Part shown: piece after piece, positions 16,199-24,034 of the stretch
Layout of the letters: every line of letters begins with the position of its first letter
Numbering within the stretch: the stretch's first letter is position 1
Origin: an uncultured Bacteroidota bacterium
GTDB taxonomy: Bacteria; Bacteroidota; Bacteroidia; NS11-12g; UBA9320
Direction of reading: 5' to 3'
Length of the DNA: 35,016 bases
Assembly: GCA_913043145.1 (NCBI GenBank)
Contig: CAJWLP010000015.1
Coordinates: 1-35,016 of the forward strand
Translations under genes and position numbers: made by a program
The notes under the pieces: generated by a model
Database searches by the model: none
What the model saw: the letters and a program-made list of their open reading frames with translations, nothing else
What the model was told of the DNA's origin: nothing

Positions 16199-17188
16199 AT
16201 AACCCTCACAAGCTCTTTCTAAACACGAATCCATGGATTCAAATTCAACATTTAAATAATCTCGAACTTTTTTATTTGAAAACTGATTCTTTGAAATGCT
16301 TGCCCTAACAGTCTCTCTCGTTAACATACCACTTAGCCCGATAAATTCTAAAAACAATATAGCCCCGTAAATCAAATAATAGATAAAGCCTTTTACTTCA
16401 ATAAAAGGGGGTCTTTTATTGAATTCTTTGGCCATTTTTAAGGCTATACTTTTAAACGTTTTATTTTCTGAGACGAGGACAAATCGCTCCCCATTTACGT
16501 TGGATAAACAAAGCTTTTCCATAATTTTAGCAACATCCTCAACACCTACAAATCCAGTAATTCCTTTGCTGTAAAACCAAAACGATTTAAATGCATTTTT
16601 GAAAAGCTGATTGGATCCTTTTTTCCAATCTCCATATCCTAGAACAATGCCTGGATTAACCATCACTACCGACAAGCCCTCCTCTTTACCTCTGAATATT
16701 TCGCATTCCCCTAAATATTTGGAGAATCCATAAAAACTATGGGATTGCTCAGAAGACCATAAATTATCCTCATTAATAATTTCGTTCTTATCATTTTTAG
16801 TCAAAGCAGCTATACTACTACTATACAATAGTTTTTTTACGTTGGATTCAATTGCAGCATTCACAACATTCGCTGTATATCTTTGGTTCACTCGTATCAT
16901 TTTTTCACGATCTTTCTTCGAGTAAGATATCAATCCAGCCAAATGAATAACGTAATCACAAGCTTGAAAAATTTCTTCCAAGCCAGCAACATCATATAAC
17001 TCACATTCACACCAAATGAGTTTTTCATAAGTACTCGATGGGTAATTATAATTTAATTTGACTAATTCAAATTCATTAAACGATGACTTTGGTCTGTGTA
17101 TCGCCCTCACATCATGACCCATTTTAAGTAAGTGATGAATAATGTGTACACCTAAAAAACCATTGGATCCAGTTACGGCAAAAATCAT
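16178..17188 (-). CDS. NAD(P)-dependent epimerase/dehydratase, extended SDR family
   Basis: A 336-residue Rossmann-fold oxidoreductase. The dinucleotide motif TGSNGFLG is at residues 6-13, IHLAG at 81-85, LLYSSSIAAL at 120-129 with the catalytic Ser, and the YxxxK pair at Y153 and K157 (YGFSK). After it comes VNPGIVLGYGDW. The sequence resembles dihydroflavonol-4-reductase-like and hydroxysteroid-type SDRs common in Bacteroidota. A hydrophobic stretch near 266-285 (FIYYLIYGAILFLEFIGL) may touch the membrane. The substrate is unknown. The last residues, YKKSPSS, are encoded by the rplY terminator. Confidence 0.9.
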   Translation of the reverse strand: MIFAVTGSNGFLGVHIIHHLLKMGHDVRAIHRPKSSFNEFELVKLNYNYPSSTYEKLIWCECELYDVAGLEEIFQACDYVIHLAGLISYSKKDREKMIRVNQRYTANVVNAAIESNVKKLLYSSSIAALTKNDKNEIINEDNLWSSEQSHSFYGFSKYLGECEIFRGKEEGLSVVMVNPGIVLGYGDWKKGSNQLFKNAFKSFWFYSKGITGFVGVEDVAKIMEKLCLSNVNGERFVLVSENKTFKSIALKMAKEFNKRPPFIEVKGFIYYLIYGAILFLEFIGLSGMLTRETVRASISKNQFSNKKVRDYLNVEFESMDSCLERACEGYKKSPSS

Positions 17189-17228
17189 GAGATTCTTCGT
17201 TTAATTTTGTAAACCACGAATATATTGA

Positions 17229-18320
17229 ATGCTTGAACATTACTTCAATAAAATAAACTTAGACATTACTTCATCCTCTCATGGGCTTGGATCGATAATC
17301 GATGCTTACATTTCTGAATTCCCCAAACTTGACCAAGCTAAGGTTGCGTTAATTGGATACGGAGAAGACTGCAATAGTATTCGTGAACACCTTTACCGAC
17401 TCAGTAAATTTAACAATACAGCAAACAATATTGTTGATCTTGGTAATATAAAGACTCATGATGAGGAACACGAAAATCAATCAGCCCTATACCTCATCAT
17501 TGAAGAATTAAAAAATTTAGGTATTACTTCCGTATTTATTGGAAAAGAGCTTAATCAAGGTTTCGCACTATATCGAGGTGTGAAAGGGTCGAAGAATCAA
17601 ATGCAGGTTTCCTGTATTTCATCAAAAATACCCGTTTCTGAAAATCAACTATTTAGTAAAATACATGAAGATGATTATGAAAATACTTGTAAAATAAATT
17701 CGCTTGCATATCAAAATCACTTCGTATCTCCTGAAGAACTAGCAACAATAAAAAGTAAAAATCACAGCATTATTAGGTTAGGTAATCTCAAAAAAAACAT
17801 AGAAGAGTCTGAACTATACATGAGAAATTCTAATTTAATTTTACTTGATATTAATGCAATTCAACATGCTGATGCTCCTGCAAAAGAAGGCGTATATCCA
17901 AGCGGATTATCAAGTGAAGAGGCCTGCCAAATTGCAAAGTATGCTGGCATAAGTGATTACAATTCTTGTTTTGGTATTTTTGGTTATGTGCAACACCTGG
18001 ACGAGAGAGAATTAACTGCCGCTCTTTGTGCTCAAATAATATGGTACTTTATCGATGGGTTTTACAGTCGTATGAATGATAAACCTGAATCGCATCAAGA
18101 TTTTATAAAATATCGATGTGACTTTAGTTACAATGATACTCCCATACTATTCATCAAAAGTAAACGATCCTCTAGATGGTGGATGAAAATCGAACATCCA
18201 GCAGAACCTAATAATACAAATCTTACATTAACTATTCCCTGTTCATATGAAGATTATCAGATTGCCGCAGATGGTGAAACTCCTGAAAGATACCTGAATG
18301 CTCTTCAATCATTGAAATAA
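17229..18320 (+). CDS. Arginase/formimidoylglutamase-fold protein lacking most metal ligands
   Basis: A 363-residue protein similar in outline to ureohydrolases, which normally hydrolyse a C-N bond at a binuclear manganese site. Recognisable parts are VALIGYGEDCNSIREHL (39-55), SVFIGKELNQG (101-111) and LLDINAIQHADAP (205-217). SGLSSEEACQIAKYAG follows at about 225-240. The expected GGDHS is replaced by GKELN and no DAHxD motif is visible. Only the DINA region retains an acidic residue at a metal position, so catalysis is doubtful. The C-terminal third has the RSSRWWMKIEHP and LTIPCSYEDYQIAADGETP segments, shared with a Bacteroidota family usually annotated formimidoylglutamase. It may be a pseudoenzyme with a binding or regulatory role. 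Confidence 0.8.
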   Translation: MLEHYFNKINLDITSSSHGLGSIIDAYISEFPKLDQAKVALIGYGEDCNSIREHLYRLSKFNNTANNIVDLGNIKTHDEEHENQSALYLIIEELKNLGITSVFIGKELNQGFALYRGVKGSKNQMQVSCISSKIPVSENQLFSKIHEDDYENTCKINSLAYQNHFVSPEELATIKSKNHSIIRLGNLKKNIEESELYMRNSNLILLDINAIQHADAPAKEGVYPSGLSSEEACQIAKYAGISDYNSCFGIFGYVQHLDERELTAALCAQIIWYFIDGFYSRMNDKPESHQDFIKYRCDFSYNDTPILFIKSKRSSRWWMKIEHPAEPNNTNLTLTIPCSYEDYQIAADGETPERYLNALQSLK

Positions 18321-18357
18321 AAATTTCTTAGTAGCGTTTTATAAATTGACACACAAA

Positions 18358-18474
18358 ATGATTAAATCAAAACTTATAATAATTTTAGTCATTTCGCTCA
18401 CCGTTATTTCTTGCTCCTCCAGAAAAAATTGTAGCAAAAAAAATAAGACTAGGGTGGAAATGTGCTGGATGTGA
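18358..18474 (+). CDS. Small lipoprotein, 38 residues
   Basis: An ATG at 18358 opens a 38-codon frame ending in TGA. The product starts with a basic MIKSK and has a hydrophobic stretch LIIILVISLTVIS. A lipobox-like Cys follows at residue 19 (VISC), and then a short basic tail, SSRKNCSKKNKTRVEMCWM. The signal is typical of lipidated Bacteroidota proteins, and the mature part would be about 20 residues. It lies between the ureohydrolase-like gene and the MerR/carotenoid genes on the same strand. I do not know its function. The coherent signal and lipobox support a real gene, but the short length leaves some doubt. Confidence 0.6.
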   Translation: MIKSKLIIILVISLTVISCSSRKNCSKKNKTRVEMCWM

Positions 18475-18571
18475 ACCCTTGTTAATTTACATTGTAGTCG
18501 TTTTTTTACTAGTATTTCCAAACAAAACACCTACTTGTGTTGTATTATCTTTAGCATATTTAGCTACAAAG

Positions 18572-19447
18572 ATGATTAACACGTTGAGTATTAAGGATTT
18601 AGAGAATATTAGTGGCATCAAAGCACACACTATTCGTACCTGGGAAAAAAGATATTCTATTTTTGATCCTAAGAGGACTCCAACTAATATTAGATATTAT
18701 GATCATGATGACTTGAAAAAACTATTAAACCTTGTTTCTGTTCTCGACCACGGCATGAAGATAAGTAAAGCTAGTGCATTATCTGCTGAGGATTTAAATA
18801 ACAAAATTGAAGAGTTACAAAAACAAAATATTGACACAGCTAAAGCATCACTCATAAATAATTTAATTATAGCAACATTAAAATGTGACAATAAGCTTTT
18901 TGAATATGTATACCAGAAAAGTATTGATGAGTTCGGCACAGAAGAAACCATCGAAACTGTAATAAGTCCACTTTTGATAAAAATTGGACTAATGTGGACT
19001 ATTAACAAATTGAATCCATCGCACGAACACTTTACAAGCCAACTTGTAAGACAAAAATTGTTTTCGGCAATAAATAGTTTGCCGTTTGTTCAATCTGACA
19101 ATAGGTTTGTACTTTTCTTGCCTGAAACAGAGTTTCACGAAATTGGGTTACTTTACTCCTACTATATCCTACGTAAAGAGAATTGTGAATGCATCTATCT
19201 AGGAGCAAATGTTCCAATTGTTGATGTAGAAGAGTGCAGTATAAATACGAATGCAAAAAATATTATTTGTGCTTTTACAATATTTCGATCAAAAAAGAGA
19301 ATTGACGCATATTTAGATAATATGATCAAAATGTTCAAAGACCATAAAATTCTAGTTCACGGCTTACCTGACTCATTCAAAACAACCTACCAACATTCAA
19401 ATATATATTTCATTTCTACTATCGATGATTTGAAAAATCATTGTTAA
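18572..19447 (+). CDS. MerR-family, B12-binding light-responsive repressor (CarH/LitR-like)
   Basis: Proteins of this type bind adenosylcobalamin, repress carotenoid genes in the dark and let go of DNA when light breaks the Co-C bond. The 291 residues comprise a MerR winged helix (about 4-70: LSIKDLENISGIKAHTIRTW, then EKRYSIFDP), a four-helix B12-binding-2 domain (about 90-168) and a Rossmann B12 domain (about 176-290). The adenosyl-capping motif W-x9-E-H is exact (W142, E152, H153), and the lower cobalt ligand is H189 in E187-F-H-E-I-G192. The residue after W142 is Thr, where Thermus CarH has the His that coordinates cobalt after photolysis. I start at ATG 18572; a TTG frame from 18479 would add 31 hydrophobic residues that do not fit MerR proteins. 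crtI follows after 26 bases. Confidence 0.93.
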   Translation: MINTLSIKDLENISGIKAHTIRTWEKRYSIFDPKRTPTNIRYYDHDDLKKLLNLVSVLDHGMKISKASALSAEDLNNKIEELQKQNIDTAKASLINNLIIATLKCDNKLFEYVYQKSIDEFGTEETIETVISPLLIKIGLMWTINKLNPSHEHFTSQLVRQKLFSAINSLPFVQSDNRFVLFLPETEFHEIGLLYSYYILRKENCECIYLGANVPIVDVEECSINTNAKNIICAFTIFRSKKRIDAYLDNMIKMFKDHKILVHGLPDSFKTTYQHSNIYFISTIDDLKNHC

Positions 19448-19473
19448 ATCTTTTATTCTTAAAGACACCAACC

Positions 19474-20946
19474 ATGCGAAGTCAGTTGAAAATTGCAATT
19501 ATAGGTTCAGGGTTTTCAGCTTTATCAAATGCTTGCTACCTAGCCAAAGAAGGCTACAACGTTGAGGTTTTTGAAAAAAATAGTTCACTTGGGGGAAGAG
19601 CAAGAATAAAACAAATAAATGGATTCAAATTTGACATGGGTCCAAGTTGGTATTGGATGCCAGATGTATTTGATAACTTTTTTAATGACTTCGGTGCTTC
19701 AGTCAAAGACTTTTATGAACTAAAACGATTAGACCCAAGCTATCGAGTATTTTGGAAAGACCAACCCGATGATATTCCAGCAAAAATTGAAGATCTAACA
19801 AATTACTTTGAAAGTTACGAAAAAGGATCGGGAGAAAGATTGAGAAAATTTTTGGATGAAGCTAAAATAAAATACGAAGTTGGAATGGGTGATTTTGTAA
19901 CCAAGCCCTCATTATCTTACAAAGAATTTATAAGCATAAATATTGCTAAAAAGGCAATGAACCTAGACTTATTTAAATCCATAAGTAAACACATAAGACA
20001 ACACTTCAAGCATCCAAAATTGATCGAACTTTTAGAGTTTCCGGTGCTTTTTCTTGGAGCAAAACCTAAAAACACCCCTGCTTTGTACAGTCTAATGAAT
20101 TATGCTGACATGGCCCTAGGTACGTGGTACCCAATTGGCGGAATGAACAAAATAGTTCAGGCAATGGTTTCAGTCGCAGAGGATTTGGGTGTCAAATTTC
20201 ATACAAATGCCAATGTTACCGAAATCCTTACATCAAACAATCGGTGCACTGGTCTAATGGTTAATCAAAAAGTACAGTCGGCAGATATCGTAGTTAGTGG
20301 TGCTGATTACCACCACACAGAACAAAAGTTGCTCCCAAAACCTTTTAGAATGTACTCCAAATCCTACTGGGAAAAACGTACTATGGCACCAAGTAGTTTA
20401 TTATATTATGTGGGATTAAATAAAAAATTAGATGGCATAAAACATCACAATTTATTTTTTGATGAAGATTTCAGTTCGCATGCAGAAGAAATTTATGACA
20501 CCCACAAATGGCCAAAAAAACCATTATTTTACATATGTTGTCCAAGTAAAACTGACAAAACTGTAGCCCCAAAGGGTAAAGAAAATATTTTTTTTCTAGT
20601 TCCTGTTTCAACGGAATTAAAGGACAATGAATCTATCAAGGATTTATATTTCGATCAAATATGTGACCGTTTAAAGAAATTTACTGGTACAGATATCAGA
20701 CCAAATATTGAAATTAAAGAAAGTTTTGCCCACACTGATTTTGTTAGTGAATACAATTCTTTCAAAGGAAATGCATACGGATTGGCTAACACATTAACAC
20801 AAACAGCCTTCTTAAAACCAAAGTGTAAAAACAATAAACTCAAAAATCTTTATTATATTGGTCAACTAACAGTTCCTGGACCAGGTGTACCCCCTGCAAT
20901 TGTATCCGGTAAAATTGTAGCTAACCTAATTTCTTTAAACCATTAA
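19474..20946 (+). CDS. crtI: Phytoene desaturase (CrtI type)
   Basis: An FAD-dependent, membrane-associated enzyme that desaturates phytoene to lycopene. The 490 residues begin MRSQLKIAIIGSGFSALSNA, with the FAD-binding Rossmann motif at about 7-35. VFEKNSSLGGRAR follows, then GFKFDMGPSWYWMP. The C-terminal signature GQLTVPGPGVPPAIVSGK, typical of bacterial CrtI, is near the end. The ATG at 19474 is preferred to an in-frame TTG at 19441 that overlaps the MerR gene. crtB follows after three bases. Confidence 0.96.
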   Translation: MRSQLKIAIIGSGFSALSNACYLAKEGYNVEVFEKNSSLGGRARIKQINGFKFDMGPSWYWMPDVFDNFFNDFGASVKDFYELKRLDPSYRVFWKDQPDDIPAKIEDLTNYFESYEKGSGERLRKFLDEAKIKYEVGMGDFVTKPSLSYKEFISINIAKKAMNLDLFKSISKHIRQHFKHPKLIELLEFPVLFLGAKPKNTPALYSLMNYADMALGTWYPIGGMNKIVQAMVSVAEDLGVKFHTNANVTEILTSNNRCTGLMVNQKVQSADIVVSGADYHHTEQKLLPKPFRMYSKSYWEKRTMAPSSLLYYVGLNKKLDGIKHHNLFFDEDFSSHAEEIYDTHKWPKKPLFYICCPSKTDKTVAPKGKENIFFLVPVSTELKDNESIKDLYFDQICDRLKKFTGTDIRPNIEIKESFAHTDFVSEYNSFKGNAYGLANTLTQTAFLKPKCKNNKLKNLYYIGQLTVPGPGVPPAIVSGKIVANLISLNH

Positions 20947-20949
20947 ATT

Positions 20950-21792
20950 ATGAAAGAATTATTTGATAAAATCTCTCTAAATGCTAGTAAGCATGTGACT
21001 AATGAATACAGTACTTCATTCTCTTTAGGTATAAAAATGTTGCATCAATCCATTCGCGAACCTATTTATGCTATTTACGGATTTGTTAGACTAGCTGATG
21101 AAATTGTAGATTCATTTCATGAGTTTAACAAAAAAGAACTTTTAGATGACTTTAAGAAACAGACCTTTCAAGCTATTAATGTAAAAATAAGCCTAAACCC
21201 GATACTTAATAGTTTTCAGCACGCTGTTAACTATTACCAAATTGACAAGTGGCTGATTGATGCATTCTTTGATAGCATGGAAATGGACTTAGAAGATCAA
21301 CAGTATAATCAGGAAACATTTGACAAGTATATTCTTGGTAGTGCTCAAGTAGTGGGATTAATGTGTCTAAAGATATTTTGCAAAGGTGATACTGACGAAT
21401 TTGAAAGTTTAAAGCCTGGAGCTATGAGCCTTGGTTCGGCATTTCAAAAAGTAAATTTTCTAAGAGACTTAAAAGCTGATAAAGAGAATCTCGGAAGAAT
21501 TTATTTTCCAGGAATGAATAATCATGAATGGACTCCTGAGCTTAAAGAAAAAATTCAAGCCGATATTAAGCAGGACTTCGTCCATGCACTGGAGGCTATT
21601 AATCGACTCCCGTCAAACTCAAAATATGGTGTATACACAGCCTATCGATATTATTTCAAACTATTCAAGAAATTAGAAAATGCCAGTTTTGAAGAACTTC
21701 TAACTAATCGATTAAGGGTACCGAATTATACTAAGATTAGGTTATTGTTTACGTCTAAAGTTCGATTGTCACTTGGGTCATATTTCTTATGA
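20950..21792 (+). CDS. crtB: Phytoene synthase
   Basis: Condenses two GGPP into phytoene, the first committed carotenoid step. The 280 residues show both aspartate-rich motifs for magnesium and diphosphate: D50-E-I-V-D54 (RLADEIVDSF) and D173-L-K-A-D177 (NFLRDLKADKENLGRIYFP). STSFSLG (21-27) and YGFVRLAD (43-50) are conserved family blocks. Its stop overlaps the crtZ start by four bases (ATGA), so translation is coupled. Confidence 0.96.
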   Translation: MKELFDKISLNASKHVTNEYSTSFSLGIKMLHQSIREPIYAIYGFVRLADEIVDSFHEFNKKELLDDFKKQTFQAINVKISLNPILNSFQHAVNYYQIDKWLIDAFFDSMEMDLEDQQYNQETFDKYILGSAQVVGLMCLKIFCKGDTDEFESLKPGAMSLGSAFQKVNFLRDLKADKENLGRIYFPGMNNHEWTPELKEKIQADIKQDFVHALEAINRLPSNSKYGVYTAYRYYFKLFKKLENASFEELLTNRLRVPNYTKIRLLFTSKVRLSLGSYFL

Positions 21793-22244
21793 ATTATCTA
21801 ATCTATTTTCTTATTTCAATCGGAACATTTGCCTTAATGGAGTTTGTAGCCTGGTTTACTCATAAGTATATCATGCATGGATTTCTTTGGGCTCTTCACA
21901 AAGACCATCATCAGGTTAATCCAGGTTTTTTTGAAAAAAATGACGCCTTTTTCCTAATTTTCGCGATACCCAGTGCAGCATGCTTCATTGTTGGAAGTAG
22001 TCTGGAAAGCTACTTTTATTTATTTTTTGTTGGTGTAGGGATAGCCCTTTATGGTATCGCATATTTTTTGGTTCATGATATTTTTATTCATCAGCGATTT
22101 CGCCTATTTAAACGTACAAACCATCGATATCTCAAGGCTATAAGAAAAGCACATAAGATACACCACAAACATTTAGAGAAAGAATTTGGAGAGTGCTTTG
22201 GAATGCTCATTGTTCCATTCAAATTTCTCAAAAATGCCAAGTAA
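21789..22244 (+). CDS. crtZ: Beta-carotene 3-hydroxylase
   Basis: A 151-residue di-iron membrane hydroxylase of the fatty acid hydroxylase superfamily that turns beta-carotene into zeaxanthin. The histidine clusters are H25-x4-H30, H37-x2-H40-H41, H96-x4-H101 and H122-x2-H125-H126, in the usual CrtZ order, with about four membrane segments between them. It overlaps crtB by four bases and shares one base with the start of the cyclase gene (TAATG). Confidence 0.95.
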   Translation: MNYLIYFLISIGTFALMEFVAWFTHKYIMHGFLWALHKDHHQVNPGFFEKNDAFFLIFAIPSAACFIVGSSLESYFYLFFVGVGIALYGIAYFLVHDIFIHQRFRLFKRTNHRYLKAIRKAHKIHHKHLEKEFGECFGMLIVPFKFLKNAK

Positions 22245-22939
22245 TGGGTAATTTATATTTATGGATTAACATCTTAGCTGTTTTCTTTCCATTACTCCTA
22301 AGTTTTAATAAAGTTGGCCACTTTTATAGACGATGGAAAATACTGTTCCAATCGATAGCCATTATGTGGCTTTTTGTAGTTTCGTGGGATATTTGGTTTG
22401 CATCAATTGGTGTATGGGGTTTCAATTCAAAGTATATAATTGGTACTGATTTTTTACATTTACCTATAGAGGAATGGCTTTTCTTTCTGTGTATTCCCTA
22501 CTCATTTATGTTTTTGTATGACCAGCTTGTTATTCTAAATACTCCAAATTACTTTAAGAAAATCGAGCGTTACTTGGATTTCACTTTCATTGGTATTGCA
22601 TTGTGTTTTTTAGTGATTGGAATTCCTAAACTATATACCACAATTGTATCAACTCTCGTAATACTTTTTACTTCGTTAATTTATAAGATAAACCCCAAAA
22701 ACAAGGGTGTGTTTTATATGAGTTACCTTGTTGTCTTAGTCCCATTTATCATAGTAAATGGAGTATTGACAGGTGGTGTAACAGAAGAACCCATTGTCTG
22801 GTATAATAATGCTGAAAATCTAGCAATTCGATGTTTTACTATACCTATAGAAGACTTTTTATACTATTTTTTAATGTTTGAAATATGCTATTTAGCATAT
22901 GAACAAATAAAAAAGACTACCCAAAAGGATAGTCCTTAA
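22244..22939 (+). CDS. Lycopene beta-cyclase, fused CrtYc-CrtYd type
   Basis: A 231-residue membrane protein with about seven helices and two lycopene cyclase half-domains. The first has SWDIWFASIGVWGF followed by the acidic LPIEEWLFF motif (about 75-83). The second has NAENLAIRCFTIPIEDFLYY near the C-terminus. In Actinobacteria and some archaea these halves are separate CrtYc and CrtYd or fused. They are unrelated to FAD-dependent CrtY. The enzyme closes the ends of lycopene to give beta-carotene. I start at the ATG sharing a base with the crtZ stop. A longer frame from 22193 would add 17 residues inside crtZ and is not hydrophobic. No ketolase gene follows. Confidence 0.92.
   Translation: MGNLYLWINILAVFFPLLLSFNKVGHFYRRWKILFQSIAIMWLFVVSWDIWFASIGVWGFNSKYIIGTDFLHLPIEEWLFFLCIPYSFMFLYDQLVILNTPNYFKKIERYLDFTFIGIALCFLVIGIPKLYTTIVSTLVILFTSLIYKINPKNKGVFYMSYLVVLVPFIIVNGVLTGGVTEEPIVWYNNAENLAIRCFTIPIEDFLYYFLMFEICYLAYEQIKKTTQKDSP
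22909..22934 (-). terminator. Intrinsic terminator of rpoD, inside the 3' end of the cyclase gene
   Basis: On the minus strand an 8-bp stem with one wobble pair (22927-22934 with 22915-22922) and a 4-base loop is followed by six T (A run 22909-22914). It lies 22 bases past the rpoD stop and overlaps the last codons of the convergent cyclase gene. On the plus strand the downstream sequence is only weakly T-rich, so it is poor in that direction. Confidence 0.7.
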
Positions 22940-22955
22940 TTTAATGCTTTATTAA

Positions 22956-23819
22956 TTAACCAAGATAAGATTTTAGAATCTTACTCTTGCTAGATTTTCT
23001 CAATCTTCGCAATGCTTTTTCTTTTATTTGACGAACTCTTTCTCTGGTTAAGCCCACCTTGTCAGATATATCTTCTAAAGTATGTGCTGGTCCACCATCT
23101 AGTCCATAATAATATTTCAGAACATCTCTTTCTTTTTCTGATAACGTAGAAATCACTCGATTAATTTCTTTTCTTAAAGATTCATCCATCAATGGCTGAT
23201 CTGGATTTGGCTCATCATTGTTGTCTAATACACCAAGCAAACTATTGTCCTCTCCTTCAATCAAAGGAGCGTCAATTGATAAATGCCTACCACTAGATTT
23301 GAAAGCATTTTCAACCTCAGTAATGCTAATTTCTAACTCTTTAGCAATTTCTTCTGGAGTAGGCTCACGTTCTTGCAATTGCTCTAAACGAGCTGCAGCT
23401 GCACTAATTCTTCCAATACTTCCAACTTTATTAAGTGGTAAACGTACAATTCTTGATTGATCAGCAAGTGCCTGCAAAATAGACTGTCTAATCCACCAAA
23501 CTGCGTATGAGATGAATTTAAAACCACGAGTTTCGTCAAAACGTTTGGCTGCTTTAATCAATCCAAGATTACCTTCATTGATTAAATCACCTAATGTTAA
23601 CCCTTGATTTTGATATTGTTTAGAAACAGATACAACAAATCGAAGGTTAGCATTCACTAATTTTTCAAGAGCTGCTTGATCACCTTCTCTAATTCTTCTT
23701 GCAAGCTCAACTTCCTCTTGGGCATCAATCATTGCTACCTTACTAATTTCATTGAGGTATTTGTCAAGTGACTTATTTTCTCTATTAGTAAACTGTTTTG
23801 ATATTTTTAACTGTCTCAT
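22956..23819 (-). CDS. rpoD: Primary sigma factor RpoD/SigA, short Bacteroidota form
   Basis: Directs RNA polymerase to housekeeping promoters. The 287 residues lack region 1.1 and the long non-conserved insert of E. coli RpoD (613 residues), as is usual in this phylum. Region 1.2 ([13 protein letters not shown], 19-31) is present, as are region 2 ([18 protein letters not shown], 54-71; [19 protein letters not shown], 77-95; [15 protein letters not shown], 104-118), region 3 and region 4 ([13 protein letters not shown] and [20 protein letters not shown]). This sigma recognises TAnnTTTG, which appears several times in this window. It is divergent from pdxA. Confidence 0.97.
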   Translation of the reverse strand: MRQLKISKQFTNRENKSLDKYLNEISKVAMIDAQEEVELARRIREGDQAALEKLVNANLRFVVSVSKQYQNQGLTLGDLINEGNLGLIKAAKRFDETRGFKFISYAVWWIRQSILQALADQSRIVRLPLNKVGSIGRISAAAARLEQLQEREPTPEEIAKELEISITEVENAFKSSGRHLSIDAPLIEGEDNSLLGVLDNNDEPNPDQPLMDESLRKEINRVISTLSEKERDVLKYYYGLDGGPAHTLEDISDKVGLTRERVRQIKEKALRRLRKSSKSKILKSYLG

Positions 23820-23863
23820 GTATTATTTGAAGTGTTTATCCTATACAGAATATTTTGAATCTG

Positions 23864-23871
23864 CAAATTTA
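23864..23871 (-). promoter_or_regulatory. Possible -7 box for rpoD
   Basis: On the minus strand, TAAATTTG is an exact TAnnTTTG match 45 bases before the rpoD ATG, giving a leader of about 35-40 bases. No TTG is found at the expected upstream distance, so the call is tentative. The rest of the 215-base gap between rpoD and pdxA is AT-rich and otherwise shows only the pdxA element at 24019-24026. Confidence 0.35.
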
Positions 23872-24018
23872 ACCATATCATTCTATTATTAACTACTATT
23901 TTAAATGACTTTGCAGTGTGTAATCACCCTCAAAAATTGTGCCTAAAACTAATTTTTGTTTGCATTTAACACATTATACCTACAAATTAATTGGTGCAGT
24001 TATGTAAACAAGAAACCA

Positions 24019-24026
24019 TACATTTG
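24019..24026 (+). promoter_or_regulatory. Probable -7 box for pdxA, nearly leaderless
   Basis: TACATTTG is an exact TAnnTTTG match ending nine bases before the pdxA ATG, so the leader would be only a few bases. The nearest upstream TTG (23991-23993) is 25 bases away, longer than usual. Confidence 0.45.
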
Positions 24027-24034
24027 CCTTCAAT

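Noticed and set aside
18339-18530. A 63-codon minus-strand frame upstream of the MerR gene
   Set aside because: It is antisense to the small lipoprotein gene and the regulator's upstream region, and its sequence has no start context or domain. The plus-strand frame at 18358 is the better explanation.
18479-18571. A 31-residue N-terminal extension of the MerR protein starting at TTG
   Set aside because: The added residues are hydrophobic and unlike any MerR protein. The HTH should begin within a few residues of the start, which ATG 18572 gives.
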